In this document: positions 8,652 through 16,488 of the stretch, piece after piece
Position numbering within the stretch: position 1 is the first letter of the stretch
How the letters are laid out: the number at the start of each line of letters is the position of its first letter
Assembly (NCBI GenBank): GCA_050251815.1
Contig: JBFWMB010000008.1
Location: 32,196-96,195, forward strand
Reading direction: 5' to 3'
Length of the DNA: 64,000 nucleotides
Source: GWE2-40-63 sp050251815
GTDB lineage: Bacteria; Bacteroidota; Bacteroidia; Bacteroidales; SZUA-534
Made by a program: the position numbers and the translations under genes
Notes under the pieces: generated by a model
What the model was told of the DNA's origin: nothing
The model's database searches: none
What the model saw: only the letters and a program-made list of their open reading frames with translations

Positions 8652-9260
8652 TTAATTTATATAAACCATTAAGCTAAAAGTTACCAAAAACCCCAATAAA
8701 AAACCGGCGTAGACCTGCGAGTGTGTATGTTCGCGAAGGTATAAGCGCGCTGAAGCTATAAGCCCGGCAATAAGAATGGCCAGCATGAGTAATCCATCTA
8801 ACTGAATCTGATAGCGATGTCCCAATACAGATAACAAACCAATAATTCCACCAATTCCCATGGTATGCAGGCTGATTTTCCATTTTAAATGGATAAATGC
8901 TGCCATTAAAACACAAATAAAAGCAGCCAACAGGTATTGTTGAAGAAACACCGGAACCATATACCTATGCAACAGGTAATATCCAAAATAGTAGAATCCG
9001 GCTGTTATAAAAATGGGCAACAAGCGTTCATTTCTATCAGAAATTGTTATCCCGGTTATGAGCTTATGGTAATAAAAAAATGGCAATAGCGCCAGTGGAA
9101 AAATAACATTGGTAAGGGCAACTATTTTTATAATGGCCATACGGCTTTCGGATGGAAGCAATGCCAAATGGCTGAAACTTAAAATAATTAGCACTCCAAA
9201 CAGGGTCATAAAAACCGGATGAAGCACAAACGAGATAAGGAAAACTACTTTTTTTGTCAT
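8652..9260 (-). CDS. PAP2-superfamily-like integral membrane protein
   Basis: A 202-residue protein with about six hydrophobic segments. Residue patterns recall the three phosphatase motifs of the PAP2 family: SDRNERLLP, SLHT, and ARLYLREHTHSQV. In the last, the Asp that normally helps the catalytic His appears to be Gln, and the middle motif lacks the PSGH form, so phosphatase activity is uncertain. Members act on lipid phosphates such as undecaprenyl pyrophosphate in the inner membrane; that role is not shown here. It is directly upstream of rnr. Confidence 0.7.
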   Translation of the reverse strand: MTKKVVFLISFVLHPVFMTLFGVLIILSFSHLALLPSESRMAIIKIVALTNVIFPLALLPFFYYHKLITGITISDRNERLLPIFITAGFYYFGYYLLHRYMVPVFLQQYLLAAFICVLMAAFIHLKWKISLHTMGIGGIIGLLSVLGHRYQIQLDGLLMLAILIAGLIASARLYLREHTHSQVYAGFLLGFLVTFSLMVYIN

Positions 9261-9389
9261 GGTTTTAATTTTGCTTACGCAAGGTAAAATTTTTTACTTT
9301 GTGAAGGTGCAACAAAGTTTACAATATTACAACTCCTGTCTTAAAAACAGAAATTGAGTCCCTATCAGGACAGAATTAGCGGGGTGCAA

Positions 9390-10835
9390 CTAAAGTTCTT
9401 TTCGCAAACGGGCTACCGGAATGTCGAGTTGTTCGCGGTACTTGGCTACCGTTCGCCGGGCTATCTGATACCCTTTATCCTGAAGAATTTTTGTTAAGCG
9501 TTCATCGGTAAGTGGTTTCTTTTTATCCTCGCCCGAAATGGCTTCCTCAAGAATACTCTTTACTTCACGGGCGCTCACCTCTTCACCACTGGTGGTTTGC
9601 ATGGCTTCAGAAAAGAACGATTTTAACGACAGTATACCAAAATCGGTTTGTATGTATTTACTGTTGGCTACCCTCGAAATGGTTGAAATATCAAGTCCGG
9701 TAATATCGGCAATATCTTTAAGAATCATGGGTTTGAGTTTTTTCTCGTCCCCGTCCAGAAAATATTCGTGCTGGTATTCCAGAATGGCCTCCATGGTAAT
9801 GAGCAGGGTGGTTTGCCGCTGTCGAATGGCGTCGATAAACCAACGGGCCGAATCGAGTTTTTGCCTGACAAAAGTAATGGTCTCCTTATCCTGACGATTT
9901 TTCTTGGCCTTTTTTCGTGCCAGATTGTCCAACATATCAGCATAAGTACGGCTCACCTTCAAATCGGGCACGTTGCGTTCATATAGCGAAACTTCAAGGT
10001 TTCCATCCTGGTTTTCAAGTATAAAATCGGGAATAATGGGACGGCTACTTTGATCGCGTGGATCGGAATAAGTCCCTCCGGGTTTGGGGTTTAAGCGCAG
10101 AATCTCGTCGAGCGCTGCTTTTAATTCCTCTTCAGTAATGTTTAGTTTAGCAATTATTTTGTCGTAATGTTTTCGGGTAAATTCCGTAAAGAATTCGTCA
10201 AGTATTTTTTCGGCTAAAACCAAGGCTTCGTTTTCCTGGTCGCGTTTCCTGATTTGAATCAGCAAACATTCTTGCAGGTTAGTAGCTCCAACACCTGGTG
10301 GATCGAAATCCTGAATTACTTCCAACACTTTTTTAAGTTGCTCCAAGCTGGTTTCCATATTCAGGGCAAAAGCTAAATCGTCGACAATAGCATCCAAATC
10401 ACGACGCAGGTACCCATCGTCGTCAATGTTTCCAATTATGTACTCGGCTAGTTTTTTTTCAAAATCACTTAAAACACGTAGGCCCAACTGGGTTAACAGG
10501 TTCTCATGAAAAGTAGAACCCATGGAAAAGGGTATTTCTTTGCGTTCGTCGTCTTTTGAATAATTGTTGGCCCGCAGTTTATAGGCAGGGGTATCGTCCT
10601 GATCGGCCAGGTAATCTTCCAGCGAAAATTCCTCCAGTTCTTTTTCTTCACCGACTCCTTCGTCGGCCTGATCGATGTCGTATTCAGCACCCTCTTCCAA
10701 CGCCGGGTTTTCTTCCAGCTCTTTTTTAATGCGTTGATGCAACTGCATGGTAGGAATCTCAAGCAGCTTAATCATTTGTATCTGCTGTGGCGATAATTTT
10801 TGTAAAAGCTTTTGTTGTAACCTTTGTTTTAACAT
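9390..10835 (-). CDS. rpoN: RNA polymerase sigma-54 factor
   Basis: Sigma-54 directs RNA polymerase to -24/-12 promoters and requires AAA+ activators. The 481-residue protein has the Gln/Leu-rich region I (LKQRLQQKLLQKLSPQQIQM), an acidic region II, the core-binding region, the helix-turn-helix (LKDIADITGLDISTISRVAN) and the RpoN box (ARRTVAKYREQL) close to the C-terminus. No activator gene or -24/-12 promoter was noticed in this window. It stands alone, with terminator 10951-10981 separating it from asnS upstream. Confidence 0.96.
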   Translation of the reverse strand: MLKQRLQQKLLQKLSPQQIQMIKLLEIPTMQLHQRIKKELEENPALEEGAEYDIDQADEGVGEEKELEEFSLEDYLADQDDTPAYKLRANNYSKDDERKEIPFSMGSTFHENLLTQLGLRVLSDFEKKLAEYIIGNIDDDGYLRRDLDAIVDDLAFALNMETSLEQLKKVLEVIQDFDPPGVGATNLQECLLIQIRKRDQENEALVLAEKILDEFFTEFTRKHYDKIIAKLNITEEELKAALDEILRLNPKPGGTYSDPRDQSSRPIIPDFILENQDGNLEVSLYERNVPDLKVSRTYADMLDNLARKKAKKNRQDKETITFVRQKLDSARWFIDAIRQRQTTLLITMEAILEYQHEYFLDGDEKKLKPMILKDIADITGLDISTISRVANSKYIQTDFGILSLKSFFSEAMQTTSGEEVSAREVKSILEEAISGEDKKKPLTDERLTKILQDKGYQIARRTVAKYREQLDIPVARLRKEL

Positions 10836-10950
10836 GCAATTAACTGCTAGTGGTTCGTTAAATTTATTGGATGCAATTTAATGAAAAAATATGGTTTTCT
10901 TTCTTTAGCATCCTGCTTTTTGAAGCTTTGCAAACACTGCTAATAAAACG

Positions 10951-10981
10951 AAAAAAGACCTGCAATTGTTGCAGGTCTTTT
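10951..10981 (-). terminator. Intrinsic terminator after asnS
   Basis: AAAAGACCTGCAA pairs perfectly with TTGCAGGTCTTTT around a 3-base loop (10953-10981). Read on the minus strand it is followed by a T-run, just downstream of the asnS stop at 11008. Confidence 0.85.
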
Positions 10982-11007
10982 GGTATTTTAAAACAGGCTT
11001 ATTTTTA

Positions 11008-12456
11008 TTAGAATTCCGCATTCTTAGGTGTACGTGCAAAGGGAATCACGTCGCGGATGTTTCCCATGCCGGTTACAAAAAGCATCAGACGTTCAAAACC
11101 CAGCCCGTAACCACTGTGCGGAACGGTGCCAAACTTACGGGTTTCGAGGAACCACCACATGTCTTCTTCAGCAATTCCCATTTCGTCGATACGCACTTTA
11201 AGTTTCTCATAGCTTTCTTCGCGTTGCGAACCGCCAATAATTTCGCCAATGCCCGGGAATAAAACATCCATTGCCCGAACGGTTTTGTTATCGTCGTTTT
11301 GCTTCATGTAAAAAGCCTTGATTTCTTTGGGATAGTCGGTAAGAATCACGGGTTTTTTGTAATGCTTCTCCACCAGGTACCGTTCATGTTCACTCTGTAA
11401 ATCGATGCCCCATTTTACCGGATACTGGAATTGTCCCTTCTTATTGGGTTTCGAATCTTCCAAAACTTTTATGGCTTCCGTATAGCTTAAGCGCACGAAT
11501 TCATTTTTGGTCACAAATTCCAGTTTATCAATCAAAGACAGTTCCGAGCGTTCGTTTTGGGGTTTTGATTTCTCTTCGTCGATCAAGCGGTTTTGCAGAA
11601 ACTCCAAATCATCGCGACAATTGTCGAGGGCATACTGAATCAGGTATTTGAGCATTTCTTCGGCCAAATCCATGTTATCGTGAATGTCGTAAAAGGCCAT
11701 TTCGGGTTCAATCATCCAGAATTCGGCCAGGTGACGCGAAGTGTTTGAATTCTCGGCACGAAAGGTAGGCCCAAAAGTATAAATCTCGCCCAGGGCCAGC
11801 GCAGCCAATTCTCCTTCCAGCTGCCCCGAAACGGTAAGGTTGGTCATTTTCCCAAAGAAATCTTTGGAATAATCCACATCGCCGTCTTTGGTCTTGGGTA
11901 GTTTGTTTAAATCGAGGGTAGTAACCTGAAACATTTCGCCGGCACCTTCGGCATCGGATCCGGTAATGATGGGCGAATGCATGTAGTAAAACCCTTTATC
12001 GTTAAAGAATTTATGAATGGCATAGGCCATGGCATGCCGGATGCGGAACACAGCGCTAAACGTATTGGTGCGGAACCGCAGGTGTGCTTTTTCGCGCAAA
12101 AATTCAAGGCTGTGTTTTTTGGGTTGTAAAGGATATTCGTCAGGGTTGGCCTCACCATAAACCTCGATACTTTCGGCCACCAGCTCCACCTTTTGTCCCG
12201 AACCCTGACTCTCGGTAAGTGTTCCAATAATATTTAATGAAGCTCCGGTATGGATGCGATCCAATATGGAATCGGCAATGTTTTCGCGGTCGGCAACCAC
12301 CTGAATGTTATGAATGGTCGATCCGTCGTTTAAGGCAATAAAAGCCACGTTCTTGCTTCCGCGTTTGGTCCGTACCCATCCTTTTACACAAACTTTACTG
12401 CCAAAATCGTCTGATTTAAGCACTACTGCAATTTTTGTTCTTCTTAATGATTCCAT
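11008..12456 (-). CDS. asnS: Asparaginyl-tRNA synthetase
   Basis: Class IIb synthetase that charges tRNA-Asn. The 482-residue protein has an N-terminal OB-fold anticodon-binding domain (VCVKGWVRTKRGSKNVAFIA) and the class II core with motif 2 near PTFRAENSNTSRHLAEFWMIE and motif 3 at SGYGLGFERLMLFVTG. AsnRS rather than AspRS is supported by length and by the HLAEFWMIEPE segment. I place the start at MESLRRTKIA (12456), not at 12486, because the upstream codons lie in the likely leader close to the promoter at 12484-12513. Confidence 0.96.
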   Translation of the reverse strand: MESLRRTKIAVVLKSDDFGSKVCVKGWVRTKRGSKNVAFIALNDGSTIHNIQVVADRENIADSILDRIHTGASLNIIGTLTESQGSGQKVELVAESIEVYGEANPDEYPLQPKKHSLEFLREKAHLRFRTNTFSAVFRIRHAMAYAIHKFFNDKGFYYMHSPIITGSDAEGAGEMFQVTTLDLNKLPKTKDGDVDYSKDFFGKMTNLTVSGQLEGELAALALGEIYTFGPTFRAENSNTSRHLAEFWMIEPEMAFYDIHDNMDLAEEMLKYLIQYALDNCRDDLEFLQNRLIDEEKSKPQNERSELSLIDKLEFVTKNEFVRLSYTEAIKVLEDSKPNKKGQFQYPVKWGIDLQSEHERYLVEKHYKKPVILTDYPKEIKAFYMKQNDDNKTVRAMDVLFPGIGEIIGGSQREESYEKLKVRIDEMGIAEEDMWWFLETRKFGTVPHSGYGLGFERLMLFVTGMGNIRDVIPFARTPKNAEF

Positions 12457-12483
12457 AATTTTTTCCTGTTCAAAAATAAAGGG

Positions 12484-12513
12484 CAAAAATAATAATTACT
12501 TGCAAGTTGCAAG
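12484..12513 (-). promoter_or_regulatory. Probable asnS promoter with overlapping inverted repeat
   Basis: On the minus strand CTTG (12510-12513) precedes TATTTTTG (12484-12491) by 18 bases, one mismatch from the Bacteroidota consensus. An inverted repeat ACTTGC / GCAAGT (12498-12514) overlaps the spacer and -33 element. Confidence 0.45.
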
Positions 12514-12563
12514 TTTTTGGCCGCCCAATTTATTGGTATGAAGTTTTTTTACCCTGTTTGCTT

Positions 12564-14039
12564 TTATTTTAGCTCCCACTCAAAGCCGTCTTTGGTGTCT
12601 TTTATTACCACACCCATTTGCGTAAGCTGGTTGCGAATGCTGTCGGCAGTAGCCCAATCCTTATTATTTTTGGCTTCGATGCGCAAATTCAACAACATTT
12701 CGATAAGCTGTCCGCTTAAATCGGTATTTGCAGAACCCGATTGTTCTCCGGGCAACAGTCCCAGTATATCCACAACAAAATCGTGGTACAACTTGCGGAG
12801 TAATTCCAGACCTTCAGTATCGATGGTTTCGTTTCCGGCCAGCAGGCTGTTGGTAATTTTCACCGCTTCAAAAAGTTGAGCCAGCAAAACGGGACTGTTC
12901 AGGTCGTCGTTCAGGGCCTGGTAACATTTGTCACGTAAAGCAGCCATATCCACTGTACTTTGGCCAGAGGCAGTAATTTTTTGCGTGGCTTCCATTCCCT
13001 TCATCAGCCGGTCGAGTCCTTTTTCGGCAGCCAGCAAGGCCTCGTTCGAAAAATCGACAGTCCCCCGATAATGGGCCATCAGAATAAAGAATCGGATGGT
13101 CATGGGACTATAGGCTTTTTCGAGCAGCGGGTGCGAACCGGTAAACAGTTCGTTCAGGGTAATGAAATTTCCCAGCGACTTGCCCATCTTTTGTCCGTTA
13201 ATGGTAATCATGTTGTTATGCATCCAGTAGCGGGCCGCATCGTGACCGTGTGCTGCTGTGGATTGGGCAATCTCGGCTTCGTGATGCGGAAAAACCAAAT
13301 CCATGCCCCCGCCGTGAATGTCGAAGGTCTTGCCCAGGTAACGGGTACTCATGGCCGAGCATTCCATGTGCCATCCGGGAAAACCGTCGCTCCATTCGCT
13401 GGGCCAGCGCATAATATGTTCGGGGGCGGCTTTTTTCCACAGGGCAAAGTCGGCACTATTTCGCTTTTCACTTTGTCCGTCTAGCGTACGGGTATTTTCG
13501 TAAAGTTCTTCAAGTTTGCGTCCCGAGAGTTTTCCGTAGGGGTGCTTTTCGTTGTATTTAAACACATCGAAATAAACCGAGCCATTAACTTCGTAAGCAA
13601 AACCCTGGTCAAGAATCTCCCGAATCATTTGTTGCTGCTCAATAATGTGGCCCGTTGCCCGTGGCTCAATGGAAGGCGATTTCACGTTCAGCGCCCGCAT
13701 GTTGTCGTGGTAACTTTCGGTGTATCGATGCACGATTTCCATGGGTTCCACCTGTTCGATCCGGGCTTTGCGGGCAATTTTATCTTCGCCTTCGCCAGCT
13801 TCTTCGTCAGACAGGTGGCCCACATCGGTAATATTTCGCACATAGCGCACCTTATAGCCCAGGTGCTCAAAATAGCGGGTCAGCAAATCGAAGGTTACCG
13901 CCGGACGTGCGTGCCCCAGGTGGGCTTCGCCATAAACGGTGGGCCCACAAACGTATAGCCCCAGGTGACCGGGGTGTAAGGGAATAAATTCTTCTTTTTT
14001 GCGCGTTAGCGTATTATAAATGAAAACTTTGTGTTGCAT
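12564..14039 (-). CDS. cysS: Cysteinyl-tRNA synthetase
   Basis: Class Ia synthetase that charges tRNA-Cys. The 491-residue protein has the HIGH-type motif in GPTVYGEAHLGHARPAVTFD, zinc-binding candidates (Cys in YVCGPTVYG and in WHMECSAMS, with His in FPHHEAEIAQ), and the KMSKS-type motif KMGKSLGNF. The C-terminal DALR-like helical domain is present. The encoded start MQHKVFIYNTLTRKKEEF is standard. It is the first of two tandem but probably separate tRNA synthetase genes. Confidence 0.97.
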   Translation of the reverse strand: MQHKVFIYNTLTRKKEEFIPLHPGHLGLYVCGPTVYGEAHLGHARPAVTFDLLTRYFEHLGYKVRYVRNITDVGHLSDEEAGEGEDKIARKARIEQVEPMEIVHRYTESYHDNMRALNVKSPSIEPRATGHIIEQQQMIREILDQGFAYEVNGSVYFDVFKYNEKHPYGKLSGRKLEELYENTRTLDGQSEKRNSADFALWKKAAPEHIMRWPSEWSDGFPGWHMECSAMSTRYLGKTFDIHGGGMDLVFPHHEAEIAQSTAAHGHDAARYWMHNNMITINGQKMGKSLGNFITLNELFTGSHPLLEKAYSPMTIRFFILMAHYRGTVDFSNEALLAAEKGLDRLMKGMEATQKITASGQSTVDMAALRDKCYQALNDDLNSPVLLAQLFEAVKITNSLLAGNETIDTEGLELLRKLYHDFVVDILGLLPGEQSGSANTDLSGQLIEMLLNLRIEAKNNKDWATADSIRNQLTQMGVVIKDTKDGFEWELK

Positions 14040-14217
14040 TGTATATTCTGGTTTTGTAGCTGCAAAGCTAAAAATTATTATTTAAAAGCAGGCTATAGTG
14101 TGGGTAAGGTTTGAAGAATGTCTTGCTTTAAGCTAAGATGGAAATGGTAAACGCCTAAATTTTCTGTTCTTGAGTTTTTGTATGACTAAAGGAAATTGCA
14201 TTTTGAAATCAGCAGAA

Positions 14218-15060
14218 TTACTCCTCAACCGACTCAATCACTTTGCCGTCTTTATAAATCAGCGTGCGGATGAGTTCGCCCTGATCGTTATACAGGTAGC
14301 GCTTGCCGTTTATGAACTTGCCTTTGACAAAGTCGCCTTCGCGATCAACCTTTTTAAACTCGTTGTAGGTAACGTAATAGCCGGTTTGGGTAAAAAAATC
14401 GAGTTCCTTACCCGATGTTTTATCATTGGTAACCGGCTGGAGTTTGGGTGCGGTCTGTTTTTTTGCTGGTTTTTCGGCAATCTCAAATTCTTTAATAGAA
14501 GCTACTTCAATTTTACCATCGGTAAAATTCATTTCAGCTTTGATGCTGCCATCGGGGTGGTATTCGGTAAGGATGCCCTGCTTTTTTCCATCGGTCCAGT
14601 CGCCTTTAATCATTAGCGAGCCGTCGCTGTAGTAATAACGCTGTTCGCCGGTACGTTGGCCGGTTTCGTTGTAGCTCCAGTCGTAGGCCAGACTTCCGTT
14701 CTCGTGGTAGTATTTGTATTCGCCCACCCACTTGTTTATTTTCCAGATTCCCTGTTCCGAAACCTTGCCGTCGGGATAATAGAATTTGGCGGGACCATCG
14801 GGGCGGTTGTTTTTATAGGTAATTTCGTGTTTGAGTTTGCCCGAAGGATAGTAGCCATACCACAGACCTTCTTTTTTATTATTGGTGTATTGCCCCTTTT
14901 CCTCAAGTACCCCGGCTGCGCTCAGGCTAACCCACAAGCCCTGCTTCTGGTTGTTGACATCGCGCTGATTTACGGTTTCGCCCTGATACGTTTCAGCGTG
15001 TTGCCCGAATCCGGCAAACGAAAACAATAAAAACCCTATTGCAAGCAGGTACTTCACCAT
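14218..15060 (-). CDS. Secreted MORN-variant repeat protein (YwqK family)
   Basis: A 280-residue protein with a cleavable signal peptide (MVKYLLAIGFLLFSFAGFGQ). Residues about 35-185 hold seven or so MORN-variant repeats of the form G-x-W/Y-x-x-Y-Y-x-x-G-x-L (GLWYGYYPSGKLKHEITYKN, then GPAKFYYPDGKVSEQG, EYKYYHENGSLAYDWSY and others). A linker rich in Lys and Pro leads to a further short repeat region at the C-terminus. Such proteins are often named 'toxin-antitoxin system YwqK family antitoxin'. Given the signal peptide and the absence of a toxin gene next to it, I do not infer antitoxin activity. A periplasmic or envelope role is likely; the function is unknown. Confidence 0.8.
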   Translation of the reverse strand: MVKYLLAIGFLLFSFAGFGQHAETYQGETVNQRDVNNQKQGLWVSLSAAGVLEEKGQYTNNKKEGLWYGYYPSGKLKHEITYKNNRPDGPAKFYYPDGKVSEQGIWKINKWVGEYKYYHENGSLAYDWSYNETGQRTGEQRYYYSDGSLMIKGDWTDGKKQGILTEYHPDGSIKAEMNFTDGKIEVASIKEFEIAEKPAKKQTAPKLQPVTNDKTSGKELDFFTQTGYYVTYNEFKKVDREGDFVKGKFINGKRYLYNDQGELIRTLIYKDGKVIESVEE

Positions 15061-15253
15061 TGGGGATATTTTTTATCAAAAATAACATTTTTAGCCAGTT
15101 ATTGAAAAATTAATTTTTCGAATCATCTATTCTTAAAAACAAGAATAGGAATTAAACAAAAACTCTTTTTGATGAAAAACATTGGAACCGTTATTTTGAG
15201 TTTTCGCAATAGATATATGCCCCTGCGTCCTACATCGCAGCTACAATAATTTT

Positions 15254-15787
15254 GCAGGGCCCAAGCCGGAACCCGGTTAAGCGGCGGCCTTATATTTTGG
15301 CTTAAACAAAGCGACGGTCAGGTTCCTGCACTTTGTAGGAACTCGACTGGAGCCTCGGTTAGGTAGCTGCAAATTGCAGGAGCTCAACCGGAGTTGCGGT
15401 CAAGTCGCTGCAAATTGCAGGAGAACAAACGGAGTTGCGGTCATGCTCCTACAAAAATGCAGGAGACCAAACGGAGTTGCGATCATGCTCCTGCAAAATG
15501 CAGGAGGTTAACCGGAGTCACGGTCATGCTGCTGCATTTTGCAGGAGCTCAATCGGAGTCTCGGTTAACCTGCTGCAAGTTGAAAAGGCAAAATCTTAGT
15601 CGCGGATTTACTGAAACAAGTTGTAAAAGTAAAATCGGTGGCTCAGATTGACCCAAACATCATGTAATTAAACAATCGGAGACTCAGATAAGCTGCTGCA
15701 AGGTAGTAAAGCTAAATCGGCGTCACGGATTTATCGAAACAAGTTGTAAGAGTTCAATCGGAGTCACAGATTTGCTGCTGCAAAAGG
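15254..15787. repeat. Array of about 13 degenerate 41-bp tandem repeats
   Basis: Units of 41 bp (one of 42) follow each other without spacers; clear boundaries are 15336, 15377, 15418, 15460, 15501, 15542, 15583, 15624, 15665, 15706 and 15747, with two weaker units before. The core reads like CGGAGTCACGGT, then GCTGCTGCAAATTGCAGGAG. At the better unit junctions there is a palindrome such as CTGCAAATTGCAG or CTCCTGCA-AAA-TGCAGGAG, so the array can form a row of hairpins one unit apart. The left part is best conserved in the hairpin and the right part in the CGGAGTC core. The 41-bp period is not a multiple of three, which argues against coding. It lies upstream of the met promoter and after divergent ywqK. 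Function unknown. Confidence 0.85.
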
Positions 15788-16047
15788 TATTGAACCCAAA
15801 TTACTCCGGGATTAACTTTTCAGCTTTGTTAAAATGCTATGGGCTTTCGAACCAAGTGAAAAATCTTGCCCGCATCTTACTTATATTGTCGTTTAAACCA
15901 ACTAATAGTTAAAATGCGTATTGCAACTTCTTTTTATAGTGTATCGCCGGATAGGAAAACCACACGGGGAGCTGGTAAGCGAGTCTTTCAATTGGTTGAA
16001 ATAACCGGGTCAAAAATCACAAATTGAAACTTTTTTTGCTGTTTTGT
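15788..16047. other. Non-coding stretch between repeat array and met promoter
   Basis: I see no supported gene. A 37-codon ORF (15914-16027) has no recognisable features. A small hairpin TGGTT-GAAATA-ACC lies near 15998. The equivalent stretch on the other side of the array, 15061-15253, holds only the likely ywqK leader with CAAAAATA at 15077 (TATTTTTG on the minus strand, a possible -7 box) and an 8-bp hairpin CTATTCTT / AAGAATAG at 15127-15148. Confidence 0.5.
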
Positions 16048-16077
16048 TTTGATTTAACACTTTTGCCTGTATATTTG
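16048..16077 (+). promoter_or_regulatory. Promoter of the methionine cluster
   Basis: TTTG (16048-16051) is followed after 18 bases by TATATTTG (16070-16077), matching the Bacteroidota promoter. Transcription would start near 16084, some 25 bases before the riboswitch. Confidence 0.65.
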
Positions 16078-16108
16078 TAGCTCAATTATCGATCTTTTTA
16101 CGGTTGAT

Positions 16109-16220
16109 GTTATACAGAAGAGCAGAGAGATTAGGCTCGCAGAAGCTCTAGCAACCTTCCCCCCGAAAGGAAAGGTGCTAATACCTAACCTGCCGGATAT
16201 TCCGGTTGGGAAATTATAAC
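16109..16220 (+). ncRNA. SAM-I riboswitch (S-box)
   Basis: P1 is formed by GTTATA (16109-16114) and TATAAC (16215-16220). Between them are hallmark S-box segments: AGAGATTAGGCTC, AGAAGCTCTAGCAACC, a variable C/G-rich P3 stem (CTTCC...GGAAAG), GGTGCTAATACC, and a P4-type stem (CCGGATATTCCGG). The conserved GCAACC and GGTGCTAATxCC blocks are typical of SAM-I. It precedes metY, metX, hom, metH and metF, exactly the regulon expected. The 3' strand of P1 ends only 11 bases before a short leader ORF. Confidence 0.93.
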
Positions 16221-16231
16221 GAAACAGACAG

Positions 16232-16348
16232 ATGAAAACATTCGCAACTCAAAAATCAGGAAACCTTTACCAGCAGCAAAAAGCCTTTGCTTTGTGTTCG
16301 GTAGTTTCGTACCACCTGGCCTTTTCAAAAGCCTGCATGCACCTGTAG
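16232..16348 (+). CDS. Putative 38-residue leader peptide downstream of SAM riboswitch
   Basis: An ATG 11 bases after the riboswitch opens a 38-codon ORF beginning MKTFATQKSGNLYQQQ and ending SYHLAFSKACMHL. It contains Cys22 and Cys35 and an internal Met36, but is not rich in Met. I recognise no domain. Its last codons and stop (TAG 16346-16348) lie inside a terminator-like hairpin at 16327-16363, the geometry of a translated attenuator. Coding is unproven: it may be chance in a 270-base leader. Confidence 0.4.
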   Translation: MKTFATQKSGNLYQQQKAFALCSVVSYHLAFSKACMHL

Positions 16349-16363
16349 GTGCTCTTTTATTTA
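16327..16363 (+). terminator. Terminator-like hairpin in met leader
   Basis: Inner stem GCACC-TGTA-GGTGC (16339-16352) with a possible outer stem AAAAG / CTTTT, followed by a T-rich run (TTTTATTTA). It lies between the SAM riboswitch and metY and overlaps the stop codon of the leader ORF. The stem is modest, so it may be conditional. Confidence 0.45.
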
Positions 16364-16488
16364 CCCCTAAAAGCTATTTATAGCCGCAACGCTTTGGGTT
16401 CAAGGAACCGAAAACCGTTTGCACACCAATATTTGGTTTAGCCCCAGTGGCTATACCTGAACTCATACAAACTTTTAATTTATTTATC

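Noticed and set aside
12960..13484. 174-codon plus-strand ORF opposite cysS
   Set aside because: Antisense shadow of a well conserved synthetase.
15394..15651. 85-codon ORF in the 41-bp repeat array
   Set aside because: The repeat period is not a multiple of three, so the frame rotates through the units and the peptide has no steady pattern; better explained as open by chance in non-coding repeats.
15254..15787. CRISPR array
   Set aside because: Units are contiguous, degenerate over their full length and have no unique spacers; there are no cas genes in the window.
15940..16020. tRNA-like segment (GAGCTGGTAAGC, GGTTGAAATAACC)
   Set aside because: No 7-bp acceptor stem or anticodon arm can be formed around these pieces.
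15914..16027. 37-codon ORF upstream of the met promoter
   Set aside because: No recognisable domain, no promoter or conserved context; could be chance in a long gap.
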